A stretch of DNA of 24,639 nucleotides from an uncultured Bacilli bacterium (GTDB lineage: Bacteria; Bacillota_I; Bacilli_A; RF39; UBA660). Below the pieces are notes generated by a model. The model ran no database searches, was not told the origin of the DNA, and worked only from the letters and a program-made list of their open reading frames with translations. The position numbers were made by a program, and so were the translations under genes. Positions 1-7,160 of the stretch are shown piece after piece. The stretch covers positions 1-24,639 of the forward strand of contig CAKOID010000010.1 of the NCBI GenBank assembly GCA_934086355.1, given 5' to 3'. Position 1 is the stretch's first letter, and the number at the start of each line of letters is the position of its first letter.

Positions 1-233
1 GATATATTGCTTATAATTGTATCTACATTGAATCCATTATCAAATATAGTTTTAAATTCAGGTTGCAAAGCAAAATTAATTTCAATAAAATATTTATAAT
101 TATTTTTAGCAAAGTTTTCAATAGAGTCTGTCTTTCCTATTTGTCTAGCACCTTTTACTATAAGTGGAAGTCTATCTCTATCACTTTTCCATTCTGTTAG
201 AAAATCATCTATTTTTCTTTTTAATCTTTTCAA
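1..233 (-). CDS. AAA_14/DUF4143-type ATPase, N-terminal part (runs off left edge)
   Basis: The first 77 codons lie in the window; the rest is beyond base 1. The start is a TTG at 233, placed by a good ribosome site (AGGTGAG, 6 bases upstream). Residues 28-35 read GARQIGKT, a Walker A loop, preceded by LPLIVK. The order 'RLPLIVKGARQIGKT' followed by 'YKYFIEINF' is typical of the N-terminus of the AAA_14 ATPases that usually carry a C-terminal DUF4143 domain. That second domain would be off-window and cannot be seen. These are widespread accessory ATPases of unclear physiological role. Three 14-base repeats lie directly upstream. Family assignment is fairly sure; function is unknown. Confidence 0.75.
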   Translation of the reverse strand, partial: MKRLKRKIDDFLTEWKSDRDRLPLIVKGARQIGKTDSIENFAKNNYKYFIEINFALQPEFKTIFDNGFNVDTIISNI

Positions 234-289
234 TTTATTCTCACCTCAACATTATTTTATCATAATTTGAAATTCATTCCAAGAATAAT

Positions 290-367
290 TTACACATTTT
301 TCCAGCCATTTTAAGTAATTTTTACACATTTTTCCGGCGTTTTTGTGATGTTTTTACACATTTTTCC
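290..367. repeat. Three 14-base direct repeats with exact 32-base period
   Basis: TTACACATTTTTCC occurs at 290-303, 322-335 and 354-367, each copy starting exactly 32 bases after the last. The spacers are not alike. The third copy also forms an inverted repeat with the bases after it (ACACAT 356-361, ATGTGT 368-373). The array lies between the ATPase start at 233 and the end of the 67-aa gene at 383. About three helical turns separate the copies, so a protein binding each would sit on one face of the DNA. An operator or iteron-like site is an inference. Confidence 0.7.
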
Positions 368-382
368 ATGTGTCTTAGCGTG

Positions 383-586
383 TTAATCTTGTTTTTTTAT
401 TTTAAAATTTTTAATAATCTCAGTACACTTCATTTCAATGTATTCTTCGTAATCTATACCATTTTCATCAAAAAAATATTCAATCACATAATTATTATCT
501 ATTTTATTTTTATTCACTTTTAAATCTTCCTTTTCATTTAATATTATATGATTTTCCTTTACTTTTATATCTTTTTGATTAAACAA
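383..586 (-). CDS. Small acidic hypothetical protein (67 aa)
   Basis: The 67-residue protein starts at TTG 586 behind a strong ribosome site (AGAGGAG, about 7 bases upstream), the main reason to believe it. The sequence is rich in Lys, Asn, Glu and Asp and has an acidic stretch around residues 38-52 (FFDENGIDYEEYIE). There is no signal peptide or membrane segment, and I recognise no family. A 13-codon leader frame ends across its start, and a promoter with a short hairpin lies upstream. It sits in an accessory region with decayed genes, so a mobile-element origin is possible. Confidence 0.5.
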   Translation of the reverse strand: MFNQKDIKVKENHIILNEKEDLKVNKNKIDNNYVIEYFFDENGIDYEEYIEMKCTEIIKNFKIKKQD

Positions 587-620
587 TACTTATCTCCTCT
601 ATAATATTAATCTTATACAT
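579..620 (-). CDS. Possible 13-aa leader peptide
   Basis: ATG at 620 follows a perfect AGGAGG (636-631) at a somewhat long spacing of 10 bases. The frame is MYKINIIEEISIV and stops at TAA 581-579, overlapping the TTG start of the 67-aa gene at 586 by several bases. That layout fits translational coupling of a leader to the downstream gene. Alternatively the AGGAGG is a chance or leftover site. The composition shows no run of a single amino acid that would suggest classical attenuation. Confidence 0.3.
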   Translation of the reverse strand: MYKINIIEEISIV

Positions 621-670
621 AAATAAATATCCTCCTATCTAATCATATAAAATCAAATAATTTATTACAT

Positions 671-691
671 AAAAAAATCTTGTTTCCAAGA
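671..691 (-). terminator. Short hairpin plus T-tract (possible attenuator)
   Basis: On the minus strand TCTTG-GAAA-CAAGA (691-678) is followed by seven T (677-671). The stem has only five pairs. It lies about 25 bases after the predicted transcription start of the promoter at 724-751 and before the small genes at 620 and 586. It would therefore stop transcripts early if it works. Confidence 0.4.
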
Positions 692-723
692 CATATTATT
701 TATAATTATTTCGATTTTACCAT

Positions 724-751
724 ATTATAACATAGTAAAATAACATTTCAA
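724..751 (-). promoter_or_regulatory. Sigma-A-type promoter for the 67-aa gene
   Basis: On the minus strand a -35 box TTGAAA (751-746) is separated by 16 bases from a -10 box TATAAT (729-724). It points towards the leader frame at 620 and the gene at 586. Confidence 0.55.
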
Positions 752-807
752 GTACATTTCTTTCTCAATTTATTCTCAATTAATATCTTAATTAATTTTA
801 TATAAAA

Positions 808-988
808 TGGTAGCAAAAAACTTGTTTTTTGTAGCAAATTTTGCAAGTGCAAAATAAGAATGATATCACGTAATTCATTAGTATTATTTAATATAATACT
901 AATAGTGATATCATCATCTTATGCTCTTTAAAAATAATATAAAATTAATTAAAAGTGTATCAAAAATACTAATATTGGTAGCAAAAAA
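808..988. repeat. 13-base direct repeats flanking a long imperfect hairpin
   Basis: TGGTAGCAAAAAA occurs at 808-820 and again at 976-988, with a shorter relative, GTAGCAAATT, at 831-840. Between them lies a 7-bp hairpin, ATTTTGC (838-844) with GCAAAAT (849-855). It is followed by a long one: TGATATCAC (861-869) pairs with GTGATATCA (905-913), and the 11-base arms 877-887 and 893-903 pair inside it. A 7-base bulge at 870-876 faces one base at 904. No coding frame runs through it. Confidence 0.6.
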
Positions 989-1336
989 ATATTTCTTAAT
1001 TTTTAAAATTTCCAATAGAATTTCTTTTTATTTTATCATTTTACATTTTGGCTCGTTTTTATTTTATATTTAGATTAAAAAAGTATAATAATTTATATTA
1101 CAAAAAAAGTATAAAATTCCATTCACTATTTAATGAAAATTTTACAATTTAAATATTAAAATTAATTAATTTCTTCATTTTTTACTTCAACCATAAATTT
1201 ATCAAAATCAGATTTAAAAGTATTGTCTTGAATAATTCTATATTTTTTCATTTTGTACAATAGCAATTTTTAAAAAATTTTGCATTAAAAAAATACTTAG
1301 CAATTTAATATCACTAAATATTTTAAGAGTTATAAA

Positions 1337-1589
1337 TCATTTATAAAGTCTTAAAATGCCATTTATTTTCGTAGCATCTCTTAATCTCGTTTTTCCATCA
1401 GGTGCTAACATTCTCAATTGACTACAATTTGTAGTCACTTCACTACCTTACCTTTTTTTTTAGTTTAGTTTTAAGCTAACTCCAATATTTTCTAGGCTCT
1501 TTACTATCTGCTAAAACACCAACTATGTCAACATCACTTACATAATATATTTAATCATTTTTATCCCATATAGTTTTATATTGTTTCAT
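1337..1589 (-). pseudogene. BRO-N domain (phage antirepressor-like) gene remnant
   Basis: Reading from ATG 1589 gives MKQYKTIWDKND, a stop, IYYVSDVDIVGVLADSKEP and RKYWS, a second stop, then LKTKLKKKG. After a frame change it continues SEVTTNCSQLRMLAPDG and KTRLRDATKINGILRLYK, then a stop at 1337. With the stops and the shift repaired, this is the N-terminal BRO domain ('VDIVGVL...PRKYW..LK..L...G', 'LKMLAPDGKMR.TD'). Such domains are common in phage antirepressor-like proteins. The usual continuation after the ILRL segment is absent. The ATG overlaps the stop of the RhuM-Fic gene (TAATG), so the two were probably once coupled. Two nonsense codons, one frameshift and truncation make it non-functional. 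Confidence 0.8.
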
Positions 1590-2483
1590 TAAATCACATC
1601 TTTTTTTAAAAAATTCATTATTAAATCAATTAATATATCTTTTTCTTTTGGATTGGATTCTGCTATTAATAAAGTGATTGCGACTAATGTATTATTATCA
1701 ATAATTTGTTTATTATCAACATATAATATGTTATAAAATTCTAAAAAATATATAAATAATGTTGCTGCAATTCTTTTATTACCATCAATAAAAGTATGAT
1801 TTTTAGTAATTAAATACAAAAAATTAGATGCTTTTTCTTCTACTGTAGGATATAAGTCTTTTCCATCAAATGATTGGTATATGTTTCCTATTATCGCTTT
1901 TAAACCTTGATTTCTTTCTAAAGCAAATAAATCACTATCATTATTAAATCTCAATTTACTTATAACATTCATACAATCTTTGTAAGATATTTTTTTATCG
2001 TCTTTAATTCCATTTGGTTTTGTTAATGTTTTATGGTCATAATCATCTAGCAAATCTAATGCATTTCTATAATTATTTATTACATTAATTATTCCTTGTG
2101 CTTCTGTTCCTTTTAATTTTGTTTCTATTCTTCCTGCAATATCTATTAATTTAACTGTTTTTTCAAGATATTCTAATCTTTTTTGATTAACTGCATAACC
2201 TTTAATCATATAATTAATCTTTAAAAACACTTGTAGCCCATTTTCTAAATATAATACCATTTTTACTTTTAACTCTGTAGCCAACACTAATTATCACGTC
2301 TAAGTTATAGTATTCTACTTGATAAGTTTTACCATCTTTAGCAGTTGTCGCAAATTTTGCGACAACTGAATTATCTAGTTCTTCATTCAAAGCATTATTA
2401 ATATGTTTGCCTATTGTTTTAATATCTCTATCAAATAGCATAGATAATTGTTCACGATTTAACAAAACTGTTTCATCTTTCAT
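1589..2483 (-). pseudogene. RhuM-Fic/Doc fusion protein gene, frameshifted
   Basis: The upstream frame (2483-2214) encodes an RhuM-type domain with YYNLDVIISVGYRVKS and FRKWATSVFKD, then stops. The next frame continues YMIKGYAVNQKRLEYLEK and ends in a Fic/Doc domain with HTFIDGNKRIAA, the Doc-like version of the Fic motif. RhuM proteins normally run straight from WAT....KDY into IKGY, so the break is a frameshift. The junction GATTAATTATATG (2219-2207) contains a tandem ATTA duplication. Removing four bases restores GAT TAT ATG. The N-terminus also looks damaged: family-like sequence (ETILFENQDIKLEVN) lies in frame upstream of ATG 2483 to about 2537, but no start codon or ribosome site is visible. 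The Fic half, if translated alone, would lack a proper start. Confidence 0.8.
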
Positions 2484-2667
2484 ATTTACTTCTAATTTTA
2501 TATCTTGATTTTCAAATAATATAGTTTCATCTTTCTTAATTTTTTCTCATTTTGTTCTCAAAAAAGATATCTTTTTACAAAAATAATTTTTTTATTAATA
2601 ATATCAATTATATTTTCAACATATTAAGTTTTATTATATACATAACATTTATCATAATTTTTAAAAA

Positions 2668-4158
2668 TTATTTTTTTACGTCAATTACATAAGGATCATT
2701 TTTTAATCCGCTACCGCTTTTTATATATAAATCATTCATATCAAGAAGTAATGTCGGTCTTATGTTGTTACAAGCTTCATCATAATTTAATAGAACTCTA
2801 TTTAAAAAACCATAATTTAAACTATATTCTTTTATATTAGCTACGCCAGATAAATATAAAAAATTACATGTTTTAGAATTGGTATATGAAGACATTAAAA
2901 TAGGATATATTATTGTTCCATCACCTTCGCTTATAAAATTCATATTTGTATATGCGGATTTATAGCAAGTGTAACTAGGCATATTATTGCAACTATCACT
3001 CAAGTAATATTGAACTGTACCAGTCATTAATAACTCATATATTGTAAGTATTCCTACTTTGTGTTTTTCAATTTTATCTTTTTCACAAGAATATCTTTGA
3101 TAGTTAATATATTCATTTTTTTTATTGCATTCACTTTCACTTCCACAATTACCTGTATATCTAAGACTACTATCTCCTGCCATATATATATTATTTCCAC
3201 AAAATTCTTGATTTTTAAAATATTTTTCATTGTTTGTATCTAATAGAGATGTAAAAGCTTCGCTATTATTATCATCTAATAATAATCGTGAATATGTTCC
3301 CACACTTAATAAAGGACCATTAATTACTGAAAATAATCCACTATTTTCACACTTTATACCATAGTAATTTTTTATTGCTTTTTCTCCAATTATTTTCATA
3401 CTATTACTTGTCTTGTTAAAATAAACAATTCTAAATGAATAATCACTATCTATATTTTCATTCGAATTTCTATCATACGTATTATTAAATACAATATAAT
3501 TATTATTTACATTTCCTCTATAATAATAATTATCGTCACTGCTAACTTTTAAAATTCCGTTTTCTTTAGATTGAGCTATACCTGAACCTCCAGATTGATT
3601 ATAACTGCGTTTGTATATATAATTGTCATCAGATACTTCATTTAACTCATATAATTTATTTTTTGATAATAGAAGTTCAGAAAAATTATTACTATTATTC
3701 TCATCACATTTTACTTCATTTGTATTTTTGGGACATAAATATATTGGGGTTGATACTGTATCCCAACTAAATGTAAATTCTATTTGTCCTAGGCACTCTT
3801 TCGTATTAGTACTTGATATTGATTTTGTTGCAAGTATTTTTAAATCTTCACTTTTTTTGTTTTCTTTTTTCTCTAATGTATTTACTATTTCTTTATCTAT
3901 TAAACCTTCATCACTTAAAGTTTTTAAATTAATATATAATCCTTGTCCACCTTTATTTATTCCTTCAATATAAGTATCTCCGTCTTCATCCTTTTTTGTA
4001 TTTAAATATATATCTACAGCGTTAGATACTTTTTTACTTATATCTTTTAAATCATCACTATTCTTTTTATTAACAATTACAATTGAACTAATTGTAATTG
4101 TAGATAATAGTGCTATGCACACTATTATCTCAATTAACGTAAATCCTTTATTTTTCAT
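2668..4158 (-). CDS. Large prepilin-like surface protein (496 aa)
   Basis: The N-terminus MKNKG/FTLIEIIVCIALL is a class III (type IV) prepilin signal: a basic leader, Gly before the cut, Phe at +1, Glu at +5, then one hydrophobic helix (to about residue 30). At 496 aa it is far larger than usual pseudopilins. Residues 205-225 (SSDDNYYYRGNVNNNYIVF), a VGILTIYELLMTG segment near 368 and a C-terminal SGSG..NDPYVI match the ectodomain of the upstream 670-aa protein. About fourteen Cys in the ectodomain suggest disulfides. It begins two bases after the stop of the 670-aa gene with no ribosome site of its own, so it is probably translated by coupling. Processing would need a prepilin peptidase, not in this window. 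Exact function unknown. Confidence 0.75.
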   Translation of the reverse strand: MKNKGFTLIEIIVCIALLSTITISSIVIVNKKNSDDLKDISKKVSNAVDIYLNTKKDEDGDTYIEGINKGGQGLYINLKTLSDEGLIDKEIVNTLEKKENKKSEDLKILATKSISSTNTKECLGQIEFTFSWDTVSTPIYLCPKNTNEVKCDENNSNNFSELLLSKNKLYELNEVSDDNYIYKRSYNQSGGSGIAQSKENGILKVSSDDNYYYRGNVNNNYIVFNNTYDRNSNENIDSDYSFRIVYFNKTSNSMKIIGEKAIKNYYGIKCENSGLFSVINGPLLSVGTYSRLLLDDNNSEAFTSLLDTNNEKYFKNQEFCGNNIYMAGDSSLRYTGNCGSESECNKKNEYINYQRYSCEKDKIEKHKVGILTIYELLMTGTVQYYLSDSCNNMPSYTCYKSAYTNMNFISEGDGTIIYPILMSSYTNSKTCNFLYLSGVANIKEYSLNYGFLNRVLLNYDEACNNIRPTLLLDMNDLYIKSGSGLKNDPYVIDVKK

Positions 4159-4160
4159 AA

Positions 4161-6173
4161 TTAACTATTAAGTTTTACTGTGTATGGATTTCCTTTTGTT
4201 CCATTTCCAACATCTACCAATATATTAGACTTTAAAATTATGCTAGGACGCAATGATACTCCACCACCCGTTCCAGCCTGATATACAGAACCAAAATGTT
4301 GTACACCATAAGCATAATCAAAGCCACCAGTACTACCAGCTGGAAAAAAATAGTCAGGTGACAAAGTATAAAATAACAAATTGTTTGATTTTTGATAATC
4401 ATTTATTAAATAATAATTTGGATTATCAGTATCCGCCTTACCACCTGCATATACTATTTCGTCTGCAGTTAAGGTTCCTACATACATATCAGTATTATCT
4501 AAAAATTTATTCATGTTCGTTCCATTACATTTTAATGTTGGTTCTTTTATTGTTTTTCCATTTAATCGAACATGTGAGTCATAATATAATTGGTCCCCTG
4601 TACTATTTTTAATTTGTTTATCTAGTATTTCTTGACTAGTTAGTGCTGTTGTATTATCAGTTCTACTAGCATATACTTTATCATTTAAACACCAATCCCC
4701 ACTCTTTAAATAAGATAAATAATTTGCTAAAGGTCCAGTTTGAAAATTATTAAATGCTGTTGCCATTGATTTATCATTATCTGTTCCACCATTTAAGTAA
4801 TTCATCAAATATTTTGTACTTGAATTTTTTGTTCCATCAGAAGCGGTTAATGTATTTGCTGCATACTTAGTATATCCAAAATTTCCAGTTTTTGTTGTTC
4901 CACCAGTTGTAGTTGGTATATCCCAATTTCCATTCATTGTTTCTGAACATGTCTCATCTTGGTCTTCTAATATTAATTTTATACTTCCATCCCCAGCAAT
5001 ACGAACTACTCTCCAACACATTCCAGCAAAATTTACATAATTATCTTCTACTCCACCTCTATAGTAATAACTAGTACCATAATCATCATTTGCTACACTT
5101 AAGATTTTTTCTTCATCATACGCAATACGTGATAACGCTTTTGCTTTCATTGTTGCTTTGAAATTATTATCAACTGCTGAAGCTTCTGTTATTATATATA
5201 TTTTATCATTACGGGTTATATATCCTGTTTTAGTATCATCACTTGATGAAATTGCACTTGCATCTTTTGATGTTACATATTTTTCTACTAATGTTGTATT
5301 GCATGTTCCATCATTATATTTACAAGTACTCACCCCTGTTAAAGTAAATTCACCTGTATTTTCATTTATTGTATATCCTGTCCCATATGTAAAATAATGA
5401 TTATATCTATGATAATCTATACTAATTGAATCTTCACTTGTTGCTTCAACAACTTTATTTGTATAATATTTAAATCCTGAAGTTTCTTCTGCTGGTATAG
5501 TTTTTGGACTTGATAATAATTCAGTTTCATTTGTTTTATTCATTGCATTATTAATTATATTATATGCTAAACTATTTGTATTAGCCGAATATGGATTTGT
5601 CATACTTGCAATATTTGTTATATTTAATCTTGCTTGTATTGTTTTACCCATATCATTACTTTGGTCTATTCCAGTATCTATGTACCACATTTTAAATGTA
5701 TATGTATGTACGTCTCCTTCTTTTATACTATTTCCAACTAATATTCCACCATTTATTGGAAAAATACTTTGTGTACTTACACCATCACAATTTGTTCCAT
5801 CGCTCTTTGTACATGTTAATGTATATCTAAAATCATTACTTTCAAATGTTGTTGTACTTCCATCACTTGCTTTTGTTATACTAACATTTTCTATAATTAC
5901 TACATAACTTGTATCATTACCATTATTTGTTACTGTAAATGTCTTTGTGCCAATTTCAGTATCGCTTGGGATTAGTGTTAAATCCTTTCCTAGTATCTCT
6001 GCACTATTATCTCCATAAGTTAACTCAAGATTTGCTGTAGTGACACTAATACTTTTGTTGTTGGTATTACCTTGTATTCTAGTTAAAAAGTATGCATATG
6101 TTAACCCCATTAAAATTAATGTAACTAATACAATGCCGGAGATACTTATAATTATTTTTCCTTTTTTAGACAT
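4161..6173 (-). CDS. SipW/TasA-type secreted protein with DUF6273-like C-terminal module (670 aa)
   Basis: Residues 5-33 form a membrane signal ending LTYAYFLT, the pattern of SipW-dependent signal peptides of TasA/camelysin-like proteins. Residues 40-190 resemble that beta-rich family (SVTTANLELTYGD, TFTVTNNGND, NITNIAS). A middle region of Thr/Ser-rich sequence follows. Residues 358-670 hold a second module: YYYRGGVEDNYVNFAGMCWR near 369, VGTLTADEIVYAGG near 565, FYTLSPDYF near 601, and a C-terminal LRPSIIL..GNGTKGNPYTV. I associate this layout from memory with DUF6273-type domains. The start ATG 6173 has an AGAGGT site about 7 bases upstream and a good promoter at 6211-6239. It is first in an operon with the prepilin-like gene. 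Likely a fibre or surface adhesin; substrate unknown. Confidence 0.7.
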   Translation of the reverse strand: MSKKGKIIISISGIVLVTLILMGLTYAYFLTRIQGNTNNKSISVTTANLELTYGDNSAEILGKDLTLIPSDTEIGTKTFTVTNNGNDTSYVVIIENVSITKASDGSTTTFESNDFRYTLTCTKSDGTNCDGVSTQSIFPINGGILVGNSIKEGDVHTYTFKMWYIDTGIDQSNDMGKTIQARLNITNIASMTNPYSANTNSLAYNIINNAMNKTNETELLSSPKTIPAEETSGFKYYTNKVVEATSEDSISIDYHRYNHYFTYGTGYTINENTGEFTLTGVSTCKYNDGTCNTTLVEKYVTSKDASAISSSDDTKTGYITRNDKIYIITEASAVDNNFKATMKAKALSRIAYDEEKILSVANDDYGTSYYYRGGVEDNYVNFAGMCWRVVRIAGDGSIKLILEDQDETCSETMNGNWDIPTTTGGTTKTGNFGYTKYAANTLTASDGTKNSSTKYLMNYLNGGTDNDKSMATAFNNFQTGPLANYLSYLKSGDWCLNDKVYASRTDNTTALTSQEILDKQIKNSTGDQLYYDSHVRLNGKTIKEPTLKCNGTNMNKFLDNTDMYVGTLTADEIVYAGGKADTDNPNYYLINDYQKSNNLLFYTLSPDYFFPAGSTGGFDYAYGVQHFGSVYQAGTGGGVSLRPSIILKSNILVDVGNGTKGNPYTVKLNS

Positions 6174-6201
6174 TTTATATTACCTCTTTCCTATTATTTT
6201 T

Positions 6202-6251
6202 TATAAGAATATTATACTCCGGTTGACATTACTTTGCAATACCTAAATAAC
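6202..6251. promoter_or_regulatory. Overlapping divergent promoters with an inverted repeat
   Basis: Minus strand: -35 TTGCAA (6239-6234), 17 bases, -10 TATAAT (6216-6211), serving the surface-protein operon. Plus strand: -35 TTGACA (6223-6228), 17 bases, weaker -10 AATAAC (6246-6251), serving the XRE regulator. The plus -35 box lies inside the minus spacer, so polymerase cannot use both at once. An inverted repeat TATAA-GAATA-TTATA (6202-6216) covers the minus -10 box and is a candidate operator for the regulator. Confidence 0.6.
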
Positions 6252-6290
6252 AAATTATTTCATGTAACAATAATTGTGGGTGAAATATAT

Positions 6291-6749
6291 ATGAATTTTA
6301 GATTTAAAGATATCCGTGAAGGGTTAGATTTAAAGCAAAAAGAAGTAGCAAATATTATTGGTATTAGCAGAGGTGCTTATGCTAATATAGAATGTGAAAT
6401 AGCAAATATAAAATTAAAAGACTTATTTAAGTATTCTTGTAATTTTAATTATTCTCTTGATTATATTTGCAATTTAACTAATACAAATAATTATAATTTA
6501 AAAAAAATTAATAATATTGATAAAAATCTAATTAGTGAAAGACTATCAATAATAGAAAACGAATTAGGTTTAGAAGCAAAAGACATTGCAAATTTGCTAG
6601 GAATAGATAAATCAACTTATTCATATTATAAAAATATTAATAAAACAAGATTAATACAAACATTAATGTTAAAAAAAATATGTAATGAATATGGATATTC
6701 TATGGATTGGGTAATTGGTAGAAGCGATATTAAAAATATTAAAAAGTAG
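6291..6749 (+). CDS. Double-HTH XRE-family transcriptional regulator (152 aa)
   Basis: Two Cro/CI-type helix-turn-helix units lie in one chain. The first is at residues 3-60 (FKDIREGLDLKQKEVANIIG, ISRGAYANIE); the second is at about 85-147 (ISERLSIIENELGLEAKDIA, LLGIDKSTYSYY). The second ends MDWVIGRSD, like the tail of many XRE repressors. The start ATG 6291 follows GGGTGA; an upstream extension to 6234 is open but lacks a ribosome site and would overlap the promoter. It is divergent from the surface-protein operon and shares its promoter region, so it probably controls that operon and itself. No sensor domain is present. A hairpin encloses the stop codon. Confidence 0.75.
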   Translation: MNFRFKDIREGLDLKQKEVANIIGISRGAYANIECEIANIKLKDLFKYSCNFNYSLDYICNLTNTNNYNLKKINNIDKNLISERLSIIENELGLEAKDIANLLGIDKSTYSYYKNINKTRLIQTLMLKKICNEYGYSMDWVIGRSDIKNIKK

Positions 6750-6763
6750 ATTTTTAATCTACT
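6745..6763 (+). terminator. Hairpin at the end of the XRE regulator
   Basis: AGTAGATT (6745-6752) pairs with AATCTACT (6756-6763) over a TTT loop. The stop codon TAG (6747-6749) is inside the left arm. Only ATTT follows, so termination may be weak. Confidence 0.45.
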
Positions 6764-6823
6764 ATTTAGCACTAATAAACACAACAAATTATATTATGTC
6801 GTATTTTCTACATATACCCAGTA

Positions 6824-7117
6824 ATGCTTTATACTTGTTGTGGTAATGGTACTCCATGGAGTATGCCTATAGAGAAAGATAGTACTAACGTATGTTCTAA
6901 TACACAAGTAAGTGCTTGTTGTACAGACTGTTCTAATGTTTTCAGAGTTGAGAAATTAGACGGTAACTGTTGCACTTTTAGAGTACTAGCTCCAAATCCA
7001 CAAGAAAGTTGCTGTAATTCAATTCCATACATTGCAACAAATAGTTTCTTTACAATGGACTTATCATGCTGCTGTGCAGTTAAGTGTTTAAGTGATACTT
7101 ACGTAGACTGTGTATAA
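6824..7117 (+). CDS. Cysteine-rich CotY/CotZ-like spore coat protein (97 aa)
   Basis: The protein has 15 Cys in 97 residues, as CC, CC, CC and CCC clusters plus singles. The second half (DCSNVFRVEKLDGNCCTFRV, then FFTMDLSCCCAVKCL) resembles the C-terminal part of the CotY/CotZ/ExsY proteins of Bacillus, which form the cross-linked outer spore coat and end in a similar '..TVDL.CFCAIQC' pattern. It is much shorter than those (about 150 aa), as if only the C-terminal module remained. No ribosome site is evident before ATG 6824 and no earlier start fits, so the N-terminus is uncertain. SpoVIF and SpoIVA in the window make a spore role plausible. A strong terminator follows. Confidence 0.6.
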   Translation: MLYTCCGNGTPWSMPIEKDSTNVCSNTQVSACCTDCSNVFRVEKLDGNCCTFRVLAPNPQESCCNSIPYIATNSFFTMDLSCCCAVKCLSDTYVDCV

Positions 7118-7118
7118 T

Positions 7119-7150
7119 AAAAGAGTAGAATTTAAACCTACTCTTTTTTT
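7119..7150 (+). terminator. Rho-independent terminator, probably bidirectional
   Basis: AAGAGTAG (7121-7128) pairs with CTACTCTT (7138-7145), extended by A-T pairs, and is followed by T's to 7150. It lies between convergent genes. On the minus strand the same stem is followed by TTTTATTAT and could end the CPBP operon. Confidence 0.8.
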
Positions 7151-7160
7151 TGAACTAATA

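Larger units (their letters stand above)
621..1336. other. Gene-poor, very AT-rich stretch
   Basis: Apart from the promoter and hairpin near 671-751, this stretch holds repeats and hairpins (808-988) and a 29-codon open frame on the minus strand at 1162-1251. That frame starts MKKYRIIQDNTFKSDFDKF, has no ribosome site, and may be a gene scrap. I see no tRNA, no rRNA and no longer coding frame on either strand. With its broken neighbours on the right it looks like decaying accessory DNA. Confidence 0.55.

Noticed and set aside
290..367. A short CRISPR array
   Set aside because: The repeats are 14 bases with 18-base gaps and only three copies. No cas gene is near, and the repeat is too short for a CRISPR repeat.
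621..1336. tRNA or other known structured RNA gene in the gene-poor stretch
   Set aside because: No cloverleaf, T-loop or other known RNA signature could be read; the hairpins present do not fit a known class.
2207..2235. Programmed -1 frameshift at the TTTTTAAAG stretch in the RhuM-Fic gene
   Set aside because: Joining the two frames needs a +1 (or -2) change, not -1, and a simple 4-base duplication explains the break at exactly the family boundary.
3623..3973. Open frames on the plus strand inside the surface-protein genes (also 4253-4612 and 5158-5397)
   Set aside because: They are antisense to well-supported genes, have no ribosome sites, and encode low-complexity sequence expected from the complement of AT-rich coding DNA.
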